Part shown: positions 1-7,013 of the stretch, one piece after another | Layout of the letters: every line of letters begins with the position of its first letter | Position numbering within the stretch: position 1 is the stretch's first letter | DNA from: an uncultured Oscillospiraceae bacterium | GTDB taxonomy: Bacteria > Bacillota > Clostridia > Oscillospirales > Ruminococcaceae | DNA: 19,442 bases | Direction of reading: 5' to 3' | Assembly (NCBI GenBank): GCA_900540595.1 | Contig: UQGL01000039.1 | Span: forward strand, 1 to 19,442 | Position numbers and translations under genes: made by a program | Notes under the pieces: generated by a model | What the model was told of the DNA's origin: nothing | The model's input: the letters and a program-made list of their open reading frames with translations, nothing else | Database searches by the model: none

Positions 1-1
1 C

Positions 2-1021
2 AGCGGCAACGGCATCGTCTATGCGGACGGCACCGAAAAGCCTGCCATGCAGGAGATCCGCTACTGGTACGACACCCCCGGGCGCCGCGCCGCGCACGAT
101 GCGCGCAACAGGCTGGCTGCAGAGCGCAGCGCCGCCGCGCTGGCCGCTGCATGGCAAAAGCGCCCCGCACACCCCCTGACGGTGGTCGAGGGTGACGGCA
201 ACATCGGCGTCAAGGGCAGCGGGTTTGAGGTACTGTTCTCCATTGCGGAGCAGGGCCCGATTTCGCTGCGCAGGGACGGGACCGAATGGCTGTGGCGCGC
301 CCCGCGCCCGGCGTTCTGGCGTGCCTCCACTGACAATGACCGCGGCTGCAGCTTCCCGCAGCGGGCCTCTGTCTGGATGGGCGCTGATGTCTTTGTGCAG
401 AGAATGGGCTTTACCGTGCAGGAAAAATCCGAGCAGCGTGTGCGGGTGCAGTACCGCTTCGGCGTGCCCGGCGTGCCCGGCGCGCTTGTCGAGATGACCT
501 ACACGGTCGAGGCACAGGGGGCTTTGCAGGTCGAGGCCGTCTACCATGCAGTACCCGGCGCGCCCGAGCTGCCCTGCTTCGGCGTCAAGTTTGAGACGAC
601 CGCCCCCGTGGTCCGCACCTGCTGGACGGGCCTTTCGGGCGAGACCTACCCTGACCGCTATAAGGGCGGTGTGTTCGGCTGCCATGCGGAGACCCCGCAC
701 ATTGAGCCGGCGCTGGTGCCGCAGGATTGCGGCCTGCACATGGACACCCAGCAGGTGTGCCTGCAGCTGGCCAACGGCAAGACCCTGACGATCGAGCAGA
801 CCGGCGAGGCGTTTGCCTTCAGCGCGCTGCCCAACACGGCGCAGCAGATCGAGGCCGTGCAGCACCTCTGCGAGCTGCCCGAAACCGGCCGCACCAGCAT
901 TACGGTGCTGGGTGCCGCGCGCGGTGTCGGCGGCATTGACAGCTGGTGCACCGATGTGGAGGAGCCCTACCGCCTGAGCGGCGAGTGCGACCGCAGCGTG
1001 CGCTTCCGCATCGTGCTGTAA
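2..1021 (+). CDS. Beta-galactosidase, GH2 family, C-terminal part (5' cut by window edge)
   Basis: The frame is open from base 2 and has no start in the window, so only the last 339 residues are present. The first visible residues (GNGIVYADGTEKPA) match the end of the catalytic barrel region of LacZ-type enzymes (compare 'GLVFADRTPKP'). FWRASTDNDRG at bases 320-355 matches the FxRAPxDNDxG motif that opens the C-terminal beta-sandwich (Bgal_small_N). The end carries GVGGIDSW, equivalent to the MGIGGDDSW segment of E. coli LacZ that holds the substrate-stacking Trp999. The catalytic Glu pair lies upstream, outside the window. No membrane or wall anchor follows, so a cytoplasmic enzyme is likely. 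It hydrolyses terminal beta-galactosides such as lactose, which fits release of lactose by the neighbouring GH136 candidate. Family assignment is firm; exact linkage preference is not visible. Confidence 0.9.
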   Translation, partial: SGNGIVYADGTEKPAMQEIRYWYDTPGRRAAHDARNRLAAERSAAALAAAWQKRPAHPLTVVEGDGNIGVKGSGFEVLFSIAEQGPISLRRDGTEWLWRAPRPAFWRASTDNDRGCSFPQRASVWMGADVFVQRMGFTVQEKSEQRVRVQYRFGVPGVPGALVEMTYTVEAQGALQVEAVYHAVPGAPELPCFGVKFETTAPVVRTCWTGLSGETYPDRYKGGVFGCHAETPHIEPALVPQDCGLHMDTQQVCLQLANGKTLTIEQTGEAFAFSALPNTAQQIEAVQHLCELPETGRTSITVLGAARGVGGIDSWCTDVEEPYRLSGECDRSVRFRIVL

Positions 1022-1031
1022 AAGATGAAAT

Positions 1032-1071
1032 AAAAAGGCTCGTTGAAGCGCTGCTTCAACGAGCCTTTTTT
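1032..1071. terminator. Bidirectional intrinsic terminator between GH2 gene and AraC gene
   Basis: A perfect 13-bp GC-rich stem (1037-1049 with 1053-1065) closes a 3-nt loop. It is flanked by five A on the left (1032-1036) and a T run on the right (1066-1071), so it has the rho-independent form on both strands. It lies 11 nt after the GH2 stop and also ends transcripts of the convergent AraC gene. Confidence 0.93.
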
Positions 1072-1072
1072 G

Positions 1073-1104
1073 AGCAGGTCAAAAAATCACATTTTTGACC
1101 TGCT
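1073..1104. repeat. Second perfect inverted repeat beside the terminator
   Basis: Bases 1073-1085 (AGCAGGTCAAAAA) are the exact reverse complement of 1092-1104, with a 6-nt loop. It directly abuts the terminator at 1032-1071. On either strand the hairpin is not followed by a clean T run, so it may be a backup structure or a folding barrier between the convergent genes rather than a true terminator. Confidence 0.7.
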
Positions 1105-1111
1105 GAATGTG

Positions 1112-1135
1112 TAGGGGCGGCCATTGGCCGCCCGC
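1112..1135. repeat. REP-like palindromic GC-rich element
   Basis: The sequence TGTAGGGGCGGCCATTGGCC plus CGCCCG folds as an 8-bp stem (1115-1122 with 1126-1133) around ATT. From memory, 'GTAGGGGCGG...CCGCCC' palindromes recur in intergenic regions of several gut Clostridia. Only this copy was found in the window, so its dispersed nature is an inference. Confidence 0.5.
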
Positions 1136-1159
1136 CAACTTGGCGAGCATTGCGCGCCT

Positions 1160-2005
1160 TTACAGATTGCCCGGCGGGGCTTTGCGGGCGGCGGTTTTGC
1201 GGTATTCGTTGGGGCTGATGTCCTCGACCTTGTGGAAACACTTGGAGAAGTAGGCCAGCGAGCGGAAGCCGATCTGCTCGGCGATCTGGGTCAGGCTGAA
1301 ATCGGTGCTGGTCAGCAGGGCCTTTGCCTCGGTGATGCGGCGCTTCATCAGGTAGTCGATGGGGGAGGTGCCGTACTCCCGCTTGAAGGAGTGGGAGAGG
1401 TAATATTTGTTGACATGCGCGATCTCGGCCAGCGAGTCGAGCGTGATGGTGCGGCTGTAGTTTTCGTCAATGTAGCGCTTGGCGGCGGCACACTCCTTGC
1501 TTTCGGCCGGCGGGGTGCTGACCCGCAGCGAGAGCGAGGCCGTGCGCACGAGCTTGACAAGCAGCACCTCGGTCAGGTCCTGGCAGACCATCTCGCAGCC
1601 GTCCTCGCGCGCGTCGATCTCACGCAGCAGCATCTTGGTCAGGCCGAGCAGATCCTCGCGCATGGCACCGCACTTGACCATCGTGTAGCCCTGATCCCGC
1701 TGGTTGAAAAGGATCTCGACCCCCTCAATGCCGAGCACGATATACTCAAGCGGACAGGCCTGATAGCTTAACTCGGTGTGCAGCGTGCGGGGGTTTACGA
1801 TGACCATGTCATCGGGGGCGACATCGAGCATCTTGCCCTCGACATTGAACTGGCCGCGCCCGTCCACGCAGTAGAAAACCTCGGTGCAGGAGTGGGTGTG
1901 CGGCACCGAGTTCCAGTCGCCGCCGAAGCGGCTTTTGCTGACATACATCAGCCGGATGGCCTCCCGCGGGGGAACATCCATGTTCAGCTCATACCGTGTG
2001 TTCAT
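1160..2005 (-). CDS. AraC/XylS-family transcriptional regulator
   Basis: 281-residue cytoplasmic regulator. The N-terminal part is a cupin-like sensor domain (HTHSCTEVFYCVDGRGQF at about residues 36-53, then a proline-rich beta strand pattern ending LHTELSY). The C-terminal ~100 residues hold the two helix-turn-helix units of the family: TLDSLAEIAHVNKYYLSHSF and SLTQIAEQIGFRSLAYFSKC, followed by the conserved SPNEYRK. The start at 2005 is chosen because AAGGCGG lies 8 nt upstream and the cupin domain begins at once. The same frame stays open to 2146 but would add a spurious hydrophobic leader. It is divergent from the GH112 operon and most likely activates it when the imported sugar or an intermediate binds the cupin domain. 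That role is inferred from position and from the repeats in the shared promoter region. Confidence 0.93.
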   Translation of the reverse strand: MNTRYELNMDVPPREAIRLMYVSKSRFGGDWNSVPHTHSCTEVFYCVDGRGQFNVEGKMLDVAPDDMVIVNPRTLHTELSYQACPLEYIVLGIEGVEILFNQRDQGYTMVKCGAMREDLLGLTKMLLREIDAREDGCEMVCQDLTEVLLVKLVRTASLSLRVSTPPAESKECAAAKRYIDENYSRTITLDSLAEIAHVNKYYLSHSFKREYGTSPIDYLMKRRITEAKALLTSTDFSLTQIAEQIGFRSLAYFSKCFHKVEDISPNEYRKTAARKAPPGNL

Positions 2006-2056
2006 GGGGAATACCGCCTTTTCTGAAACGATGACAAAATGGTAAAAGCCCTGCGC

Positions 2057-2092
2057 GCAAGATGAAACAAAAATAAAGCAAGATGCGACAAA
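2057..2092. promoter_or_regulatory. Direct repeats with 21-bp period, candidate AraC-protein sites
   Basis: GCAAGATG at 2057-2064 and again at 2078-2085 are start-to-start 21 bp apart. The similarity extends to 13 of 15 bases (GCAAGATGaaACAAA and GCAAGATGcgACAAA). Same-face direct half-sites about 21 bp apart are the hallmark of AraC-family operators such as araI1-I2. They lie in the leader of the regulator gene, downstream of its predicted promoter, where binding would repress it. Related CAAGA-type copies occur at 2309, 2330 and 2354 on the GH112 side. Confidence 0.5.
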
Positions 2093-2125
2093 CAAAAGTG
2101 ACAGCAGGAGGATGATTTTTCTGCT

Positions 2126-2154
2126 ATTATAGCGCAGATGGCGCAATATTGCAA
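2126..2154 (-). promoter_or_regulatory. Sigma-70-type promoter of the AraC gene
   Basis: Read on the minus strand: -35 TTGCAA (2154-2149), 17-nt spacer, -10 TATAAT (2131-2126). This gives a leader of about 110 nt before the start codon at 2005. The match is four of six at -35 and perfect at -10. The -35 box lies inside the large inverted repeat at 2141-2197. Confidence 0.6.
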
Positions 2155-2197
2155 CGCTGTTTTGTTAAAAAAACAGCGTTGTTGCTCAATTTTGCGC
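2141..2197. repeat. Long imperfect inverted repeat in the divergent promoter region
   Basis: A 12-bp perfect core (CAACGCTGTTTT at 2152-2163 against 2170-2181) is extended by ATTG/CAAT (2148-2151 with 2187-2190) and GCGCAA/TTGCGC (2141-2146 with 2192-2197), with one mismatch and a 5-nt bulge. That is 22 paired positions around a 6-nt loop. It overlaps the -35 box of the regulator promoter. It could be an operator or a structured transcript end; there is no T run after it on the plus strand. Confidence 0.6.
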
Positions 2198-2230
2198 TTT
2201 AGAACACTAAACAGACGGTGAAAACAGCAG

Positions 2231-2264
2231 ATTGTACAAGAAAATGGGTCGGTTTTTGTACAAT
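2231..2264. repeat. Paired TTGTACAA palindromes upstream of GH112 operon
   Basis: ATTGTACAA at 2231-2239 is the perfect inverted repeat of TTGTACAAT at 2256-2264. Each arm contains the self-palindrome TTGTACAA, and the two copies sit 24 bp apart. This looks like a tandem binding site for a dimeric regulator. A related TTTTTGTACAA occurs near 19307-19317. Confidence 0.5.
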
Positions 2265-2308
2265 ATTTTTGTCGTGGCAGAATGTTGCCTGCAAAACAGA
2301 CGAGCATA

Positions 2309-2371
2309 GCAAGATAGTGCAAATGCGCAACAAGAAATGGTCTGTTCAAGTTCGCAAGAAACCGGTATGAT
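2309..2371 (+). promoter_or_regulatory. Candidate activator-dependent promoter of the GH112 operon
   Basis: A -10-like TATGAT at 2366-2371 is paired at 17 nt with a poor -35 TGTTCA (2343-2348). Upstream, GCAAGA (2309-2314) and ACAAGA (2330-2335) repeat at 21 bp. A 17-bp half-site starting at 2330 would run into the -35, as in AraC class II activation. The weak -35 fits an activator-dependent promoter. The assignment is tentative. Confidence 0.3.
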
Positions 2372-2422
2372 GTTGTCAATGAAACATGGTCTGCCTACGG
2401 CGGACCGGAAGGGGACGGGAAC

Positions 2423-4582
2423 ATGGAGCAGTTTGGAAGATTGACACTTCCCACAGACGCAGATGTGGTGGAGGAGACCCTGCGGCTGAAAAATCTGTTG
2501 GGCGCGGATGCGCTGCGCGACTGCGACGGCACCGAAATGCCGCAGGAATTGCTGACGGACCCCGCCAAAAAGTACGCTACCTATTATACGACCCGCAAGG
2601 ACAACGCATGGGCCGAGGCAAACCCCGATGAGGTCCAGCAGGAGTATCTGATCAGCGACCGCCACACGGCGCGCGGCACGACGCTGCGCATCCACCTGAT
2701 GGACGGCTTCCACACCCAGCAGCTCAAGGTCAACACGCTGGACGACCCCAAGCGCTGGTGGGAGGTCATCGACCGCACGACCGGTGAGGTCGTACCCACC
2801 GACAAGTGGTTCTTTGACGAGCCGACCGGTGAGGTCGAGATCGAAACCGTCCCCTACCACGAGTACACCGTCAGCTTTCTGGCGTTTTTGATCTGGGACC
2901 CCGTACACATGTACAACTTCCTGACCAACGACTGGAAGGACACGCCCCACCAGCTGACCTACGATGTGCGCCAGCCCAAGACGCAGGCGTATGTAAAAGA
3001 AAAGCTGCGCCGCTGGTGCGAAGCCAACCCCCACATTGATGTGGTGCGGTTCACGACCTTCTTCCACCAGTTCACGCTGACCTTTGACGACCAGAAGCGC
3101 GAGAAATTCGTCGAGTGGTTCGGTTACAGCGCCAGCGTCAGCCCCTACATCCTTGAAAAGTTCGAGAAGTGGGCAGGGTACAAGTTCCGCCCCGAGTTCA
3201 TCGTGGATCAGGGCTACCACAACACGATGTTCCGCGTGCCGAGCAAGGAGTTCCGCGACTTTATCGAGTTCCAGCAGCAGGAGGTCTGCGCGCTGGCCAA
3301 GGAGATGGTGGACATCGTCCACTCCTACGGCAAGGAAGCGATGATGTTCCTCGGCGATCACTGGATCGGCACAGAGCCCTACGGCAAGTATTTTGCCTCG
3401 ATCGGGCTGGACGCCGTGGTCGGCTCGGTCGGCAGCGGCGTTACGCTGCGGATGATCTCCGACATCAAGGGCGTCAGGTACACCGAGGGCCGTCTGCTGC
3501 CCTACTTCTTCCCCGATGTGTTCACCGAGGGCGGCGACCCGATCGGCGAGGCCCGCACCAACTGGATGAAGGCACGCCGCGCGATTTTGCGCAGCCCGCT
3601 GGACCGCATCGGCTACGGCGGCTACCTCAAGCTTGCCAGCAACTGGCCCGGCTTTATTGACGAGATCCAGAATGTGGTCAGCGAGTTCCGCCAGATCCAC
3701 GAAAATATGCAGGGCACAAAGTCCTATGTTGCGCCGTTCAAGGTGGCCATCCTCAACTGCTGGGGCGGCCTGCGCAAGTGGATGAGCAATCAGGTCCACC
3801 ACTCTATCTACCACCGCGAGACCTACTCCGCCGAGGGTGTTCTCGAATGTCTGAGCGGCATGCCGTTTGATGTGGAGTTCATCGACTTCGATGACATCCG
3901 CAACGGCATCCCCAAGGACATCGGCGTCATCATCAACGTCGGCGATGCGTACACAGCCTTCAGCGGTGCCGAGAACTGGATCGATGAACAGGTCGTGACC
4001 GCTATCCGCAAATTTGTGGACGAGGGCGGCGGCTTCATCGGCGTGGGTGAGCCCACCGCCTGCCAGCATCAGGGGCGGTTCTTCCAGCTGTCCGATGTGA
4101 TGGGCGTGGACCGCGAGATGGGCTTCTCGTTAAGCACCGACAAGTACAACACCTGCGACCCGCACCACTTTATCCTTGAGGATATTGACACTGCCGTTGA
4201 TTTCGGCGAGGGCACAAGCCGCATCTACGCGCAGGGCAAGCACTACCAGATACTGGCGCAGGACGGCGAGTACAGCCAGCTTGTTGTGAACGAGTACGGC
4301 AAGGGCCACAGCGTCTACTTTGCCGGGCTGCCCTACTCCCCGCAGAACTGCCGCATTTTGCTGCGCGCCATCTACTACGCCGCCGGTATGCCGGAGGAGA
4401 TGAAGCACTACTATGTGACCAATGTGGACACCGAAGTCACCGTCTTCCCCGAAACGAAGCGTATCGCGGTCATCAACAATGCAGATGCCGAGGAAAAGAC
4501 AGACCTCTACATCAAGGGACGTCTGATTGACAGCCTGACGCTGGCCCCGCGCGAGATGCGCTGGGTAGACGATGCCGAATAA
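2423..4582 (+). CDS. lnpA: 1,3-beta-galactosyl-N-acetylhexosamine (galacto-N-biose/lacto-N-biose) phosphorylase, GH112
   Basis: 719-residue cytoplasmic enzyme of about the family's usual length. It cleaves Gal-beta-1,3-GlcNAc (lacto-N-biose) or Gal-beta-1,3-GalNAc (galacto-N-biose) with phosphate to galactose 1-phosphate plus the HexNAc. Alignment by eye to Bifidobacterium longum LnpA is continuous: GRLTLP at the N-terminus, HEYTVSFLAFLIWDPVHMYN, DVVRFTTFFHQFTLTF, KEAMMFLGDHWIGTEPY, RRAILRSPLDRIGYGGYL and a C-terminal GKGHSVYFAGLPYS. Asp312 (bases 3356-3358) in FLGD corresponds to the general acid Asp313 of the Bifidobacterium enzyme. The start has AAGGGG 8 nt upstream. It is the first gene of the sugar operon. 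A D-galactosyl-1,4-L-rhamnose phosphorylase is the main alternative within GH112; the LNB-type neighbours argue against it. Confidence 0.92.
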   Translation: MEQFGRLTLPTDADVVEETLRLKNLLGADALRDCDGTEMPQELLTDPAKKYATYYTTRKDNAWAEANPDEVQQEYLISDRHTARGTTLRIHLMDGFHTQQLKVNTLDDPKRWWEVIDRTTGEVVPTDKWFFDEPTGEVEIETVPYHEYTVSFLAFLIWDPVHMYNFLTNDWKDTPHQLTYDVRQPKTQAYVKEKLRRWCEANPHIDVVRFTTFFHQFTLTFDDQKREKFVEWFGYSASVSPYILEKFEKWAGYKFRPEFIVDQGYHNTMFRVPSKEFRDFIEFQQQEVCALAKEMVDIVHSYGKEAMMFLGDHWIGTEPYGKYFASIGLDAVVGSVGSGVTLRMISDIKGVRYTEGRLLPYFFPDVFTEGGDPIGEARTNWMKARRAILRSPLDRIGYGGYLKLASNWPGFIDEIQNVVSEFRQIHENMQGTKSYVAPFKVAILNCWGGLRKWMSNQVHHSIYHRETYSAEGVLECLSGMPFDVEFIDFDDIRNGIPKDIGVIINVGDAYTAFSGAENWIDEQVVTAIRKFVDEGGGFIGVGEPTACQHQGRFFQLSDVMGVDREMGFSLSTDKYNTCDPHHFILEDIDTAVDFGEGTSRIYAQGKHYQILAQDGEYSQLVVNEYGKGHSVYFAGLPYSPQNCRILLRAIYYAAGMPEEMKHYYVTNVDTEVTVFPETKRIAVINNADAEEKTDLYIKGRLIDSLTLAPREMRWVDDAE

Positions 4583-4663
4583 CACCCGATAATTTATGCC
4601 CCGCCGTGGGACATACGTTATACAGCCAAAGAATGGAGAAACATTTTTAAGGAGGAAACCCCC

Positions 4664-6010
4664 ATGAAAAAGAAGAATGCAGCAGCCCTTATGGCGGCAG
4701 CTATGGCAGCATCCCTGCTGGCCGGCTGCGGCGGCGCCGCCAGCAGCGAAACCACCTCTACCGCTGAGAGCAAGCCCGCCGAGTCCACGGCCGCCAGCAG
4801 CGCCGCCACCGAGGCCGACGAGACCCTGACCGTCTGGGCATGGGACCCGAACTTCAACATCTATGCGCTGAAGCAGGCTGAGGCCATCTACCAGAAGGAT
4901 CACCCCAACTTCAAGCTGAACATTGAGGAAAATGTCTACAGCGACATCGAGACCAAGCTGATCACCGCTGCCACCAGCGAGGACTACAGCACCCTGCCCG
5001 ACATCTTCCTGATGCAGGACTACTCCTTCCACAAGATGGTCGCCAACTTCCCCGGCATCTATACCGACCTGACCGACTCCGGCTTGGATTGGGACAAGTT
5101 CTCCGGCGGCAAGCTGGCTGATTCTACCGTCGATGGCCACCACTACGGTCTGCCCTTCGACAACGGCGCTTCCGTCATGGCGGTTCGTTCCGATATGATC
5201 GAGAATGCCGGTCTGACCGTCGACGACTTCAAGGATCTGACCTGGAGCGAGTTCGAGGAGAAGGCGCAGAAGGTCGTGGACGCCAACGGCGTGCCGATGC
5301 TGACCTCCTCCGGCGGTTCCGAACTGATCATCGAGATGATGCAGTCTGCCGGTGCCTCCCCCGTGGTGGACGGCGAGGTCAAGATCGCCGACAATGCCGC
5401 GCTGAAAGAGTCCCTGACCGTCTACAAGGACATGGTCGACAAGGGCATTCTGGCCGAGTACACCGACTGGGACCAGTACATTGCTTCCATGAATGACGGC
5501 AAGGCTGCCGGCGTCATCAACGGCTGCTGGATCATGTCCAGCGTGCAGGCTGCCGCGGATCAGTCCGGCAAGTGGGCTATCGTGAATATGCCCAAGCTGG
5601 ACGGTATCGACGGTGCCACCAACTACGCAAACTGCGGCGGCGCAAGCTGGGCCGTTTCCTCCAACTGCAAGAACACCGAGCTGGCTTACGACTTTCTGAA
5701 GAGCACCTTCGGTTCCAGCGTCGAGCTGTATGACGATCTGCTGCCCAACGCCGGTGCGATCGCCAGCTACCTGCCCGCTGCTGAGAGCGACGTCTACAAC
5801 CAGCCCTCCGAGTTCTACGGCGGCCAGACCGTTTACAAGGACATCGTTGAGTTTGCAGGCAAGGTTCCCGCATTCGACTGCGGCGCTTACTACTCTGACG
5901 TGCGCAGCGCCCTGACCGATGCCGTCACCAACATCGTCCAGAACAACGCCGACATTGACAGCGAGATGCAGAACGCCCAGGATACCGTGGAGTTCAATAT
6001 CGCTGGCTAA
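4664..6010 (+). CDS. Extracellular sugar-binding lipoprotein of an ABC importer (SBP family 1)
   Basis: 448 residues. The first 22 form a lipoprotein signal: KKK, a hydrophobic stretch and the lipobox LLAGC with Cys22 as the lipidated residue. A Ser/Ala/Thr/Glu-rich linker follows to about residue 50. The mature domain opens with ETLTVWAWDPNFNIYALKQA, typical of oligosaccharide binders of the MalE/family 1 type. AAGGAGG ends 8 nt before the ATG, the best ribosome site in the operon, and codon use looks strongly biased, both fitting high expression. It lies 81 nt after the GH112 gene with no terminator between them. By context it should capture lacto-N-biose, galacto-N-biose or a longer type-1 chain such as lacto-N-tetraose. 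Ligand choice is inferred, not visible. Confidence 0.93.
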   Translation: MKKKNAAALMAAAMAASLLAGCGGAASSETTSTAESKPAESTAASSAATEADETLTVWAWDPNFNIYALKQAEAIYQKDHPNFKLNIEENVYSDIETKLITAATSEDYSTLPDIFLMQDYSFHKMVANFPGIYTDLTDSGLDWDKFSGGKLADSTVDGHHYGLPFDNGASVMAVRSDMIENAGLTVDDFKDLTWSEFEEKAQKVVDANGVPMLTSSGGSELIIEMMQSAGASPVVDGEVKIADNAALKESLTVYKDMVDKGILAEYTDWDQYIASMNDGKAAGVINGCWIMSSVQAAADQSGKWAIVNMPKLDGIDGATNYANCGGASWAVSSNCKNTELAYDFLKSTFGSSVELYDDLLPNAGAIASYLPAAESDVYNQPSEFYGGQTVYKDIVEFAGKVPAFDCGAYYSDVRSALTDAVTNIVQNNADIDSEMQNAQDTVEFNIAG

Positions 6011-6055
6011 GCAAAACATGACACACACTGTGTCCGGTTACAACTGAGAATTTGC

Positions 6056-6103
6056 CAAGGGCACGGTTTGCATCTGATACGTCCGCTGCAAGCCGCGCCC
6101 TTG
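6056..6103 (+). promoter_or_regulatory. Intercistronic stem-loop between binding protein and permease genes
   Basis: Bases 6056-6072 pair with 6087-6103 over 17 positions, with one A-C mismatch and one T-G wobble, around a 14-nt loop. A short CTTTTGT follows. Such hairpins after a binding-protein gene usually stabilise its mRNA or cut read-through so that the binding protein is made in excess over the permeases. The weak T run suggests partial rather than full termination. Confidence 0.6.
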
Positions 6104-6131
6104 CTTTTGTGGCAAAATAGGAGACACTACG

Positions 6132-7013
6132 ATGAAGAAAAAAGGACTTGATATGGAGCAAAAACGCAACCTGATCGGCTGGGCGTTTCTGCTGCCTGCT
6201 ACGATCCTGATATTTATATTCTGCTTCTACCCCATGGTACAGGCGCTGATCCTCTCGTTCCAGAAGGGTATGGGCAGCAATGTACAGCCCGCGGGTTTTG
6301 CAAACTACGCGCGCATTTTAAAGGACGCCACCTTCCAGCAGTGCCTGTTCAACACGGTATTTTACTTTGTGATCCAGGTGCCCATCATGCTGATTCTGGC
6401 GCTGATTTTGGCGCAGCTGCTCAACAGCCCCGATCTGAAGGGCAAGGGCATCTACCGCACCATGATCTTCCTGCCGTGTGCAACCTCGCTGGTTTCCTAC
6501 TCCATGATCTTCAAGTCGCTGTTTGCCAACGACGGCCTTGTCAACCGGATGCTGTCCACCGTGGGCATCCCCACAGTGGATTGGTTCCAGAACGCATGGG
6601 CCGCGCGCTGGGTCATCGTCATTGCGCTGGTCTGGCGCTGGACGGGCTACAACATGGTGTTCTATCTGGCCGGCCTGCAGAACATTGATTACTCGATCTA
6701 TGAGGCGGCCCGCATTGACGGCGCCTCCCCGCTGCAGCAGTTCATCCACCTGACGATCCCCCTGCTCAAGCCGACGATTCTGCTGACCGCCATCATGTCC
6801 ACCTCCGGCACGCTGCAGCTGTTTGACGAATCGGTCAACCTGACGGCGGGCGGCCCCGGCAAGGCGACCATGACGCTGACGCATTATATCTACAATATCT
6901 CCTTTGTGGAGACGCCCAAGTTCAACTATGCGGCGGCCCTGTCGGTGTTTATCCTGATTGTAGTGGCCGTGCTGTCCGCGATCCAGATGAAAGTAGGTGA
7001 CAAGCGTGACTAA
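6132..7013 (+). CDS. ABC sugar transporter permease, MalF/UgpA type
   Basis: 293 residues, integral membrane. The first membrane helix is at about residues 16-36 (WAFLLPATILIFIFCFYPMV), and further hydrophobic segments follow to the C-terminus. The cytoplasmic loop signature of binding-protein-dependent permeases, EAARIDGASPLQQF, begins at residue 191; this loop contacts the ATPase. The GGPGKATMTL segment near the end is typical of MalF-type partners. AGGAGA lies 7 nt before the ATG; an in-frame ATG at 6153 is a weaker alternative. The downstream permease overlaps its stop, so the two are translationally coupled and probably form a heterodimer. Confidence 0.94.
   Translation: MKKKGLDMEQKRNLIGWAFLLPATILIFIFCFYPMVQALILSFQKGMGSNVQPAGFANYARILKDATFQQCLFNTVFYFVIQVPIMLILALILAQLLNSPDLKGKGIYRTMIFLPCATSLVSYSMIFKSLFANDGLVNRMLSTVGIPTVDWFQNAWAARWVIVIALVWRWTGYNMVFYLAGLQNIDYSIYEAARIDGASPLQQFIHLTIPLLKPTILLTAIMSTSGTLQLFDESVNLTAGGPGKATMTLTHYIYNISFVETPKFNYAAALSVFILIVVAVLSAIQMKVGDKRD

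Noticed and set aside
2006..2146. Apparent lipoprotein leader (hydrophobic, ending VSSC) in frame with the AraC gene
   Set aside because: It would attach a DNA-binding protein to the membrane, it overlaps the promoter TATAAT at 2131-2126, and a proper ribosome site precedes the ATG at 2005.
2207..4069. 620-codon open frame on the minus strand opposite GH112
   Set aside because: Its protein is a Val/Asp/Gly/His-rich shadow of GC-rich codons in the phosphorylase gene, with no recognisable domain.
4130..6028. 632-codon open frame on the minus strand opposite the phosphorylase end and binding-protein gene
   Set aside because: It is antisense to two well-supported genes, crosses their boundary, and has shadow composition.
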